From Agarilytica sp033852165 (lineage in GTDB: Bacteria; Pseudomonadota; Gammaproteobacteria; Pseudomonadales; Cellvibrionaceae): a stretch of 64,000 bases of DNA. Location: NCBI GenBank assembly GCA_033852165.1, contig JAWSUZ010000015.1, positions 1 to 64,000 of the forward strand, given 5' to 3'. The notes below the pieces were generated by a model. The model saw nothing but the letters and a program-made list of their open reading frames with translations. It was not told the origin of the DNA and did not search any database. Below are positions 35,398-43,477 of this stretch, in pieces; position 1 is the first letter of the stretch; the number at the start of each line of letters is the position of its first letter. Position numbers and translations under genes: made by a program.

Positions 35398-35997
35398 CAA
35401 CCATACCCCTTTCATATTTTACTGTTGCATTGCTACCGTCTAATTTTTGGTGGGAAAGGCAGAAGATTAAATAACGTTTCACAGCATCTGCAGTACTCAA
35501 TCCAGCGGCTCGGAAACGTAAAATTGAATAACCATTACGAAGTTTTCCGCGTTCGCTAAGCCTTTTCAAAGTCGATCTGTCGCTACATAACAATCCGCAT
35601 AACCCACGATAGTTAGAGCATTTAACAGGCCAAGGGTAATTTTTCTTGCTAAATCAATGCCCTAGCTCTGCAGATAGCCTTTTGCAAATTTGTAGATTTG
35701 CAAAATGCAAAGCACTCCGCGAAAAGTAGCTCATCAATATTTCCGAATTGCATATTTAGGAGGATGTATAGGAGGGGTAATTGATGCGTTTTGAATAGTC
35801 GATACAAAAAGTTAACCTGAATCGACTAGATACAGCCAAAACCGGCTTAGAAAATGGCTGAATAATTATATTACCCGTCAGCTCTATTCCATTTTGCTAT
35901 AGACAAGGATGTTGGCATGTTACTTCCATAGCTATAAGTAGATTCAAATAAAATACTGTCTATTTAAACCAACGAGATAGAGAAAACACTAAACCTT
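35398..35997. promoter_or_regulatory. Divergent regulatory region of lruC-like and HD-GYP genes
   Basis: The 600-base gap holds a perfect 10-bp dyad at 35680-35705 (TTTTGCAAAT/ATTTGCAAAA). Overlapping it, TTTGCAAAATGCAAA at 35697-35711 resembles the enhancers at 6087 and 21994. A sigma-54-like TTGGCATGTTACTTCCA lies at 35912-35928 (plus strand; CC instead of GC at -12), and a weaker minus-strand GG-N10-GC match sits at 35490-35503. Shared control of both genes is possible but weakly supported. Confidence 0.35.
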
Positions 35998-37362
35998 ATG
36001 AGAATTATGGAATCACCACAAAAAGAAACCCGTGACGAATCCCAAGCTGAAAATCACACAGGGATTAGTAATGAAACTCAACAAAAAATTCTCTTCGTTG
36101 ATGACGACCACCTTATTCTGACGGCATTAACACGATTAAGCCGTAAAAAAAATTGGTCGGCCACCACCACAGATTCAGCTGAGAAGGCTCTAGAGCTACT
36201 AAAAGAAGAGGCATTTGATGTTGTTGTATCCGATATGAGAATGCCGAAGATGTCTGGTGATGAATTTTTATCAAACGTAAAAGATAACCACCCCAATACG
36301 GTGAGGGTTTTATTGACCGGCTATTCGGACATTTCCGCCGTACAATCTGCGATTAACGGGGCAAAAATCTTTAACTATATCACCAAGCCTTGGGATGAAA
36401 GTCAACTTGACGCTACGCTTCAAGAAGCATGTTATGAAGCGGAGCGCTTGAAAAATTCGGAGAAACACATAGAAGACTCCAGCCGGAATAACCAAAAGCT
36501 GAGCCGACTCGCACTTTTACTCGATCGAAAAGTAAAAGAAAAAACAATCGAAGTCGATCAAGCCTTGGGCTTGCTTGAAAACCTTCAGACCCGAGCAGGG
36601 AAAGAGTTCTATGACTCTCTTAACGTTGTCACGTCGATGTTAGAATGGAAGGAAGGGCGAGATTCTGGACATGGCAACTTTGTTGCAGAGTATGGCGAAA
36701 AAATTCTCTCGTCGCTCAATGCGAAAACAGATGAAATCAAAGATTTAAAGTTAGCTGCTACCCTTCACCGAATCGGCACATTGTACTTGCCCGATGAACT
36801 CAACCTGAGACCGGTATTTAGCTTTGATTTTGAAGAGCGACGGCAATACCAACAATACCCGGCTTGGGGTGAGCTCGCTCTCGCAAACGCCGATGGATTA
36901 AAATGGATAGCGCACATCGTTCGTCATCACAGAGAAAATGTGGATGGCACTGGCTACCCAGACAAACTCATTGGAGATGAAATCCCTATAATTTCAAGGA
37001 TTATTGCTGTGTTAGGGGATTTCTATGATGTTTTCAACGGTAGACTCGAACGGAATTTAAGCGGTTCTGTGGATGCAATCGAGTACATTCAGAAATGGTC
37101 TGGGAAAAAATACGATAAAGATATTGTTGAAACATTTCTCTCTGTTTTGGAGGGTTTTTCTGAGCATGAGGAAAAAAAGCAGTCAGTAAAAACATCTGAA
37201 CTTACCGAAGGAATGGTTCTTGATAGCGATATTCGCGATAAAAATAATATTCTATTATTGAAGCAGGGCGTTAAAATTAGCGACTCGCATATCAAGCATC
37301 TGCAAGATTACGAAACGGCCAATAAAGAGGAGTTTAACATTCGCGCGTTAGCCGAATCTTAA
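35998..37362 (+). CDS. Response regulator with degenerate HD-GYP domain
   Basis: Receiver at ~25-145 (LFVDDDH, Asp79 in VVVSDMRMPKMSG, TKPWDE), a coiled linker, then an HD-GYP fold at ~200-390. Canonical HD-GYP proteins hydrolyse cyclic di-GMP. Here the metal-binding HD pair reads HR (ATLHRIGTLYLPD) and the next His of the HPxxG motif is lost (QYPAWGE), while HHRENVDGTGYP is preserved. Enzyme activity is therefore doubtful, and it may act as a c-di-GMP or GGDEF-partner binding protein. The start could be 35998 or the ATG at 36007. It is 454 aa, a usual length for RpfG-like proteins. Confidence 0.83.
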   Translation: MRIMESPQKETRDESQAENHTGISNETQQKILFVDDDHLILTALTRLSRKKNWSATTTDSAEKALELLKEEAFDVVVSDMRMPKMSGDEFLSNVKDNHPNTVRVLLTGYSDISAVQSAINGAKIFNYITKPWDESQLDATLQEACYEAERLKNSEKHIEDSSRNNQKLSRLALLLDRKVKEKTIEVDQALGLLENLQTRAGKEFYDSLNVVTSMLEWKEGRDSGHGNFVAEYGEKILSSLNAKTDEIKDLKLAATLHRIGTLYLPDELNLRPVFSFDFEERRQYQQYPAWGELALANADGLKWIAHIVRHHRENVDGTGYPDKLIGDEIPIISRIIAVLGDFYDVFNGRLERNLSGSVDAIEYIQKWSGKKYDKDIVETFLSVLEGFSEHEEKKQSVKTSELTEGMVLDSDIRDKNNILLLKQGVKISDSHIKHLQDYETANKEEFNIRALAES

Positions 37363-37382
37363 ATCTCCTTGCTCGTGATTGA

Positions 37383-37787
37383 TTATCCTACCGATAAATC
37401 TTCATTACATATGTCCCCACAAAAAAATTGCATGTCATCGTTCGCCACAATCATGGGTATTTCGGCTATTTCGGCCAGGTGATGAATGCAGGTTTTCGGA
37501 CTGCTCCAAAAAAGAAGCTTGGTAACGCCAGACCGACAAGCAACGCTTTTGACCGCGGGATGAATGAGGTCGACCAATGATACTTGCTTCCGGTATTCGG
37601 GAACGATTCCCAAATCATGAATATAAATCAGCTTTGAATTTCCTATTTTTTGCCTCAACGACTGACTCAAATCTAATACTCCTGAGCGCTGACAATATTC
37701 AACAGAATTGAACGCATCCACCATCTCTTCAAAACCGATGACTTGGAGCCAACAAAAACCAATAAGGTACTGCCCTTTCGGGTCCAA
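37383..37787 (-). CDS. GNAT-like acetyltransferase, possibly N-terminally truncated
   Basis: The central stretch IYIHDLGIVPEYRKQVSLVDLIHPAVKSV resembles GNAT motif A (strand, acyl-CoA loop, helix), and LIGFCWLQVIG looks like the preceding strand. However, the R/Q-x-x-G-x-G/A loop is not well kept. 134 aa is short for the family. The only ordinary start is TTG at 37787, and the frame stays open for about 50 bases further upstream without a start codon. It converges with the HD-GYP gene and is head-to-head with another truncated-looking gene at 37808. It may be a decaying gene. Confidence 0.45.
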   Translation of the reverse strand: MDPKGQYLIGFCWLQVIGFEEMVDAFNSVEYCQRSGVLDLSQSLRQKIGNSKLIYIHDLGIVPEYRKQVSLVDLIHPAVKSVACRSGVTKLLFWSSPKTCIHHLAEIAEIPMIVANDDMQFFCGDICNEDLSVG

Positions 37788-37807
37788 GCGCGCTAGCTCT
37801 ATCGGAA

Positions 37808-38449
37808 GTGAGCGTGAAGCGATTATTTTCCGAGCAAAGCTTTACCCTTTCCCGTATAGAAACATTGTGTGAATTAGCCGATACGGATCTAGCAGAGTTG
37901 CTGGCGATGGCTGAACAGGAGCTGCAAAAAAAACAGTCGCTAACGATGGAGCAAGAACAAAGTATCGTCAATAACCCTAAGCTTTTACTCGTGGGGGTAT
38001 GCATTATTAATCGTTGCAGTTTCAACGATATTTTAGCGCGCTATCAATTAAGCAAACCCGAGCTGATTGGCCTGTTTACCAAACTCGATTCCCTTGAGAT
38101 CATTGAGCTATTACCGGGAAATCGCTACCGTTTAAAAATAGCCCCTAATTTTCATTGGCAAACAAACGGTCCAATACAACGCTTCTTTATCAAATCGTTA
38201 ATGGGCGACTTTTTATCAGGGGAAATGTGTGGCATTGATAACAACATGAATTACGTATGGGGAATGCTAACCAAAGAGTCGGCTCGTGAGTTATCTCATA
38301 AAATCCGTCGACTCGTTGATGACTATGTCCAGCTTGCCGCACATGAAGCAAAAGTCCCGTTTAACGATAAACTCAGCAGCAGTTTATTGATCGTTTTTAA
38401 AGAGAGTTGGGAACCGAAGGCATTTCTGGATCAGTGCCGAGGGGAATAA
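37808..38449 (+). CDS. HTH-type regulator lacking its N-terminal part
   Basis: The first residues, SVKRLFSEQSFTLSRIETLCELA, match the recognition helix and following helix of Cro/C1-type regulators, which normally have ~30 residues (helices 1-2) before this point. The rest (213 aa in all) resembles the effector part of that XRE-like family (NRYRLKIAPNFHWQTNGPIQRFF, later a helical SARELSHKIRRL). The frame stays open upstream to 37766 but offers no start codon; GTG 37808 is the only reasonable one. Either an unusual start is used or the gene has lost its 5' end; DNA binding is then doubtful. Confidence 0.6.
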   Translation: MSVKRLFSEQSFTLSRIETLCELADTDLAELLAMAEQELQKKQSLTMEQEQSIVNNPKLLLVGVCIINRCSFNDILARYQLSKPELIGLFTKLDSLEIIELLPGNRYRLKIAPNFHWQTNGPIQRFFIKSLMGDFLSGEMCGIDNNMNYVWGMLTKESARELSHKIRRLVDDYVQLAAHEAKVPFNDKLSSSLLIVFKESWEPKAFLDQCRGE

Positions 38450-38498
38450 ACTAACGCTATTCAGCTACTGATATGTAGACGGTAATAATCGAAAAAAG

Positions 38499-38729
38499 CT
38501 ATTGGAATTGACTTAGATACCGCTCTTGAAAGCCATCGGGATCATCCTCGAATGATTCAATACATTTTCGGCAAATACAAATGATGCCATTTTTCTCCTG
38601 TGGAACGAGCCTCAATAGCTTTTCAGGTACCTCATATGCAACGCACCAACAATCGGGGCCAGCATCCGCCATACAGCTATTGTCTGCGCCACACAAAGGG
38701 CAAAGGGATTCTTCAAAAGGAACTGGCAT
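38499..38729 (-). CDS. Cysteine-rich CWC family protein
   Basis: 76 aa with a pattern of conserved cysteines: CPLCGADNSC, DCWCVAY, then CICRKC. This is the layout of the small cysteine-rich CWC family, whose members presumably bind a metal; the function is unknown. No signal peptide. It sits between a plus-strand regulator and the truncated haemoglobin gene (32 bases away, same strand), so the last two may be co-transcribed. Confidence 0.8.
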   Translation of the reverse strand: MPVPFEESLCPLCGADNSCMADAGPDCWCVAYEVPEKLLRLVPQEKNGIICICRKCIESFEDDPDGFQERYLSQFQ

Positions 38730-38760
38730 AGACTAATTATAACCGCCCTCGAAGCGATTG

Positions 38761-39132
38761 TTAGGACTCAACAATATCGTCCTTAAGGCTTAAGACAAAC
38801 GCAACGATTTCATCACACTCTTGTTTGGGAACCTCTAATGCAGCCATCGTTGCCCCGGCATGACCAAGAAATACCGTCCAGTCACTTTCACTGATACCCA
38901 TTCCAATGTGGGATAGTTTCATACCTCTTCCCGTGTAATAAACCGGGCCACCTGAGTTTGAACATAGAAAATCAATCAATAACTGCTTTTCCCGCTCAAT
39001 GCCATCGTCACCACGGTTTTCCCAGAATCGCCCCAGCTGGGCATCCGCTTGTAGCCGAGGCAACAGATCATTAGTAAATCCGGCAATTCCATCATAGCCG
39101 CCTAGACGGGTATATAGAGAGTCATCACTCAT
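38761..39132 (-). CDS. Group 1 truncated haemoglobin
   Basis: 123 aa with the 2/2 globin pattern: LYTRLGGYDGIAGF at the N-terminus, GRFW, KQLLIDFLC, GGPVYYTGRGMKLSHIGMGI (containing the proximal His in LSHIGMGI), then the G and H helices ending in the FVLSLKDDIV region. Such proteins bind O2/NO and act in NO detoxification or oxygen handling in the cytoplasm. Length and motifs fit group 1 (trHbN). The same-strand CWC gene follows closely. No heme-nitric-oxide regulator is nearby. Confidence 0.88.
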   Translation of the reverse strand: MSDDSLYTRLGGYDGIAGFTNDLLPRLQADAQLGRFWENRGDDGIEREKQLLIDFLCSNSGGPVYYTGRGMKLSHIGMGISESDWTVFLGHAGATMAALEVPKQECDEIVAFVLSLKDDIVES

Positions 39133-39444
39133 TGGGCATATCCTCAGATAAACATTAGCGTAAATGTTTGGTTCAACTTCCTAACTATAGTATTGATATT
39201 CTAGATGACCACTAGCAAGAGAACAGTTATTGGAGCACACAAAGACCGTCGATACGATTAACGTAATGAGGAAATAGAAATCAGCGCACAGAGAACGTGC
39301 GCCATCTTTAATATGAGGCTGAGGACGATGGTTTTAACCGCTGGTCGACTACCAGCGACGAGGCAAAAAAGCTGAAGCGCCAAACAGTCGAAGGCCACAA
39401 CGGGCACGCTTAATGATTGTTTCAAGCCGCAACCGAAACTCGCG
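39133..39444. other. Intergenic region, nothing recognised
   Basis: About 310 bases between the haemoglobin start and the next minus-strand gene end. No coding frame, RNA or strong hairpin was recognised. It should contain the haemoglobin promoter. Confidence 0.35.
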
Positions 39445-40107
39445 TTAAAGCGAATTACCCCCCATAATCCCCAAGAGCTTACTCACTGCTTTCTTACCTT
39501 TTGCAGACAAAAGGATGGGAACAGCAAGCATTCTTCCGGGGTGAGCCGAAGTGTCTTTTTTAGCGCTTCTCGTTCCTCGCTTCACCAACTTTAAGCCAGG
39601 ATTGGAGGTCTTACCCGTACTGAGAGATGTCACCATAGAGTTGATTGTAGAGTACTCTTTCGTTGAATAGTCACCACCGGCAATATCCACTACAGACTTT
39701 CCTTCATGCATTGCGATTTGAACGAGTGCACGCAACTGTCGAATGGTGGAGATGTCAGATTTTTCTGCTTCTAAAAATAAATCGTGAAGCATCATCAACT
39801 CAGGACTGTTGTTCACTAGTTCCGGCGGACCTGGAAGTGTTTTCTTTTTGAGATGCGATTGGCCCCGCACATTAACCAGAGCGTCTCCCGAAATCAGCAT
39901 TTGGTCCCGCTTCTTTTTTGCCGCTGATCTAGCTTTGGGCATAGAGCCGTATTCTGGCACCGAAAACCATTCGGTATAAAACCCGCTTTTTTCTTTGGCC
40001 CCGGTAAACCGAAGCCATACACCTTTGGATCCAGGATAATTAACGACTGTTAAATATCGATCGCCAAGCTCTGCTATGTCTTTCTTTGAAAAGGACTTGT
40101 GTGTCAT
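39445..40107 (-). CDS. Hypothetical protein
   Basis: 220 aa, family not recognised. The N-terminus (DRYLTVVNYPGSKGVWLRF ... EYGSMPKARSAAKKKRDQML) resembles in pattern the small three-strand-plus-helix DNA-binding modules (AP2/Arm type) of integrases and related proteins. No catalytic integrase part follows. The middle is helical, and the last ~60 residues are Lys/Gly-rich and basic. It lies in a run of AT-rich accessory genes next to another unknown (40294-40689). Confidence 0.55.
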   Translation of the reverse strand: MTHKSFSKKDIAELGDRYLTVVNYPGSKGVWLRFTGAKEKSGFYTEWFSVPEYGSMPKARSAAKKKRDQMLISGDALVNVRGQSHLKKKTLPGPPELVNNSPELMMLHDLFLEAEKSDISTIRQLRALVQIAMHEGKSVVDIAGGDYSTKEYSTINSMVTSLSTGKTSNPGLKLVKRGTRSAKKDTSAHPGRMLAVPILLSAKGKKAVSKLLGIMGGNSL

Positions 40108-40293
40108 GTTGTTCTTTACCTTACTTAATTCTAGTTTTGAAACATTCTCTAGTGTCGCAAGTGAAAGAGAATTCCCTTAACGTACCACTCCTGCTCGCCT
40201 TAAATCCTTTTATAGAAAAGTTGGGCAAGCCTTTCTCATTACATCTACATCTACATCTTACAATCTTTAAATATAATACACATGTTACATTTA

Positions 40294-40689
40294 TTAAATT
40301 TCGTAATCGATTTCACGTTCTTGGTTTTTAAGTGTGAACTGGTCCGCAAGTGCCCCGCACGCTTCAACATAATTGATGCCATTAAAATTACGAATGCGCG
40401 CTTTTTGCTCTTCGAACCATTGGCTTTCAAATACCACTTCGACTTCATTTTTCCCTAAATAATATTCTAATGAGTTTTCATCTTTAATTTGCAACCAGTA
40501 CAAACTGCAATTATCGACGGTATAAGCCAACCCACGATCAAAAAGTTCATTCACCAAATTTTTTAATGCTGGATCTCTTTTTTCGATATTAGAGTCAATT
40601 AACTCACGCTTGTGCTGATGGCTTTCTTTATACCCAAAAGCGACTTTTGAATCCCTTATGTTTTTCAACCTTACTGCTATATATTTCAT
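40294..40689 (-). CDS. Hypothetical protein, AT-rich gene
   Basis: 131 aa, not recognised. Charged, soluble, with no signal peptide or membrane segment. The mixture of strands (YIAVRLKNI, LYWLQI, EVEVVFES) and helices could form a small alpha/beta fold. The base composition is noticeably more AT-rich than parE and the polysaccharide genes, consistent with acquisition. No ribosome site is obvious at ATG 40689. Neighbour on the same strand is another unknown. Confidence 0.45.
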   Translation of the reverse strand: MKYIAVRLKNIRDSKVAFGYKESHQHKRELIDSNIEKRDPALKNLVNELFDRGLAYTVDNCSLYWLQIKDENSLEYYLGKNEVEVVFESQWFEEQKARIRNFNGINYVEACGALADQFTLKNQEREIDYEI

Positions 40690-41095
40690 TCAACCTCTAA
40701 ATTATTCGAGCCACTGTATTTTTTAATATTTATCCTAGCCAAGGCTGTCGCATAAAAACAAAATATGGCAGACACAACCCTTTTCGTTTCTCCTAAATTA
40801 TATAAGGCGTCAAACTCAAAGTTATCTCAAATTCGTCCAGACACTAGATCTAACACCTATAAACGCTTTACCCTCAAAAAAACCGCTATACGGATTTCAA
40901 ATAATATCTGTACGGACACATAAATACAAAACAAAACCACGCACATAACAGGCCTATAGGGCCTGGCGTACGAGGTTCTAGCGATATATCGTGCTGTGAA
41001 GGGATGGTACTTCTGCAACTAACTTCCGTATCATTGACAATATGCGAGGATTACAACGTCAAGTGACGCAGGCGTCATCTTGTAATAACCGTTCA
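40690..41095. other. Intergenic region downstream of parE
   Basis: About 400 bases. Near the parE end, CAAG-TGACG (41060-41068) can pair with CGTCA-T-CTTG (41073-41082), a hairpin with one bulge and a CAGG loop. On the parE strand no T-run follows, so a simple intrinsic terminator is not certain. Nothing else was seen. Confidence 0.35.
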
Positions 41096-42982
41096 TTACC
41101 CGACTTGAGCCAAATTACCCTTGTCTTGTAGCCATGCTTTTCGGTCACCCGAACGTTTTTTAGCTAGCAACATGTCCATAAGTTGATACGTGTCATCACC
41201 CGATTCGATTGTGAGTTGAACCAAGCGACGAGTATCCACAGCCATTGTCGTTTCGCGTAATTGCAGAGGGTTCATTTCACCCAAGCCTTTAAAACGCTGA
41301 ACATTTGGCTGTCCCTTTTTCTTTTCCGCTTCAAGGCGGTCTAAGACGCCTTGCTTTTCACTATCATCCAATGCGTAGTATACGTCCTGTCCTAAGTCTA
41401 TTCGATAGAGGGGGGGCATTGCCACGAAAATATGACCCGCGTTGACTAAGGCTGGAAAATGCCTGAGAAACAAAGCACACAGCAGTGTCGCGATATGTGC
41501 CCCATCCGAATCCGCATCCGCGAGGATACAGACCTTGTGATAACGTAATTGTTCCAAATTATCGCAACCGGGATCAACCCCCAAGGCCACGGATATATCG
41601 TGCACTTCTTGAGATGCCAAAACCTCCGAGCTATCCACCTCCCACGTGTTAAGAATTTTTCCTCGTAGCGGCATAATCGCTTGATATTCTCGGTCTCGCG
41701 CTTGCTTTGCTGAACCACCCGCAGAATCACCTTCCACCAAAAACAACTCGCCCAAGGCCGGGTCTGCAGAAGAGCAATCGGCAAGCTTGCCAGGCAAGGC
41801 TGGGCCCTGCGTTATTTTTTTCCGCGCAATTTTCTTCGAAGAACGCACTCGTTTTTGTGCATTATTGATACAAAAGTCGGCAATTTTATCGGCTTCATCG
41901 GTATGCTGATTGAGCCATAAGCTAAAGGAGTCTTTTGACACACCAGAAACAAACGCCGCCGCTTCTCTTGATGACAAGCGTTCTTTAGTTTGCCCCGAAA
42001 ATTGCGGCTCCGCTAATTTGGCGGAAAGCACAAAACAACAACTCGTCCAAATATCGTCTGGTGCTAACTTAACACCACGTGGAAGTAAGTTTCGAATTTC
42101 ACAATATTCTCGCATGGCGTCGAGCAGACCTGTCCGTAAACCATTAACGTGTGTTCCACCTTGTGCGGTGGGAATTAAGTTCACATAACTTTCTTGGGTG
42201 ACTTCCCCACCTTCTGGCAACCACTGAACAGCCCAGTCAACCGCTTCAGAGGTGCTACTAAACGAGCCAATAAAAGGCTCTGCAGGTGAAGTTTCCCAGC
42301 CTTGAGTTGAAGCGACAAGATAATCTTTTAAACCGTCTTCAAAATACCAGGTATCCGTTTCGTCCGATTGTTCATCGACAAAAACAACTTCCAAGCCGGG
42401 ACACAAAACCGCTTTGGCGCGCAGTACATGGCGCAAGCGTGGAATTGAGAATTTGTTAGTATCGAAATACTTAGCGTCAGGCAGGAAACGAACGGATGTG
42501 CCGGTGTTTCGTTTGCCACAGGTATCCACCACCTCTAGATCGGAGGCTTTTAAGCCGTCTTGGAAACCAATACGGTGAACCTTTCCATCTCGACGAATCG
42601 TCACTTCTAAAATTTTTGATAGTGCGGTCACAACTGAGACGCCCACGCCGTGTAAGCCACCCGAAAACTGGTAGTTTTTACCGCTAAATTTACCACCCGC
42701 ATGCAGTGTTGAAAGGATAACTTCAACTCCCGGCAAACCTTGCTCAGGATGAATATCTACAGGCATACCACGTCCATCGTCGGTTACAGTAACGGAATGG
42801 TCTTTATGGAGGGTCACATTAATTTTTTTAGCGTGCCCTGCTAACGCCTCATCAACACTATTATCGATAATTTCCTGAGCAAGATGATTAGGCCGCGTGG
42901 TATCGGTGTACATACCAGGGCGTTTTTTAACGGGGTCTAAGCCTGTAAGAACTTCAATATCTTCGGCGTTATAGTTGCTCAT
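41096..42982 (-). CDS. parE: DNA topoisomerase IV subunit B
   Basis: ParE, with ParC, decatenates daughter chromosomes using ATP. The GHKL ATPase shows EIIDNSVDEALAG, DDGRGMPVDIHPE and GGLHGVGVSVV. The transducer contains the QTKERL loop with its Lys. The TOPRIM domain carries EGDSAGGSAKQ, PLRGKILN and DADSDGAHI (metal-binding acidic residues). The C-terminal RFKGLGEMNPLQL and final basic tail are typical. 628 aa is very close to the E. coli length. In gammaproteobacteria yqiA directly precedes parE; here a three-gene plus-strand module has come between (43478-47033). Confidence 0.97.
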   Translation of the reverse strand: MSNYNAEDIEVLTGLDPVKKRPGMYTDTTRPNHLAQEIIDNSVDEALAGHAKKINVTLHKDHSVTVTDDGRGMPVDIHPEQGLPGVEVILSTLHAGGKFSGKNYQFSGGLHGVGVSVVTALSKILEVTIRRDGKVHRIGFQDGLKASDLEVVDTCGKRNTGTSVRFLPDAKYFDTNKFSIPRLRHVLRAKAVLCPGLEVVFVDEQSDETDTWYFEDGLKDYLVASTQGWETSPAEPFIGSFSSTSEAVDWAVQWLPEGGEVTQESYVNLIPTAQGGTHVNGLRTGLLDAMREYCEIRNLLPRGVKLAPDDIWTSCCFVLSAKLAEPQFSGQTKERLSSREAAAFVSGVSKDSFSLWLNQHTDEADKIADFCINNAQKRVRSSKKIARKKITQGPALPGKLADCSSADPALGELFLVEGDSAGGSAKQARDREYQAIMPLRGKILNTWEVDSSEVLASQEVHDISVALGVDPGCDNLEQLRYHKVCILADADSDGAHIATLLCALFLRHFPALVNAGHIFVAMPPLYRIDLGQDVYYALDDSEKQGVLDRLEAEKKKGQPNVQRFKGLGEMNPLQLRETTMAVDTRRLVQLTIESGDDTYQLMDMLLAKKRSGDRKAWLQDKGNLAQVG

Positions 42983-43477
42983 ATATCACTCAAATGGAAT
43001 TAATCTGGCGGTATTACAAGCGTAAACTATACACAGCTAGGGTCAAAATCGCGACTAAAATACAGATAAGCCTATGCAAATCTTTATTGCGGAATTGAAG
43101 CCGCGAAGTGATAGAATTTACTCAAACTCGAAACTTAATTTGGGTATGCTGCAAGCTCGATAAACCCGCAGCTCTTACTCATTCGGTAGAGACACTTACG
43201 CGTAGAAAATCTAACTAATCGCACTGACTAGGCGAGAAATATATGACGTGGCGGCGAAAGAATTGTAACAGGTACCTATCAATGCGCCACTCTTCTTCGA
43301 GAGCCCACCCAGGCAGCTACGACATCGTTGCAGCTCTTGCCAAGCGGGACAACTGCGCACTACGTCTAGCCGTGAGCGCTGGGAAGAAGTTGTACCTATA
43401 GAATTAGTTTGACGCGCTACACTTTTGACACACTAAACTAGAATATCGACAAGCAAAGGAACTCGGATATTATTTTT
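42983..43477. other. Divergent intergenic region, nothing recognised
   Basis: About 500 bases between parE (minus) and the hydrolase gene (plus). It must carry the parE promoter. No coding frame or hairpin of note was seen, and no insertion-sequence ends or target-site duplications could be recognised around the inserted module. Confidence 0.35.

Noticed and set aside
35369..35593. 74-codon minus-strand frame upstream of the LruC gene
   Set aside because: Overlaps the LruC start in another frame and shows no protein-like pattern.
39445..40107. Integrase or phage gene
   Set aside because: Only a vague similarity of the N-terminus to Arm/AP2-type modules; no catalytic domain, no att sites or other phage genes.
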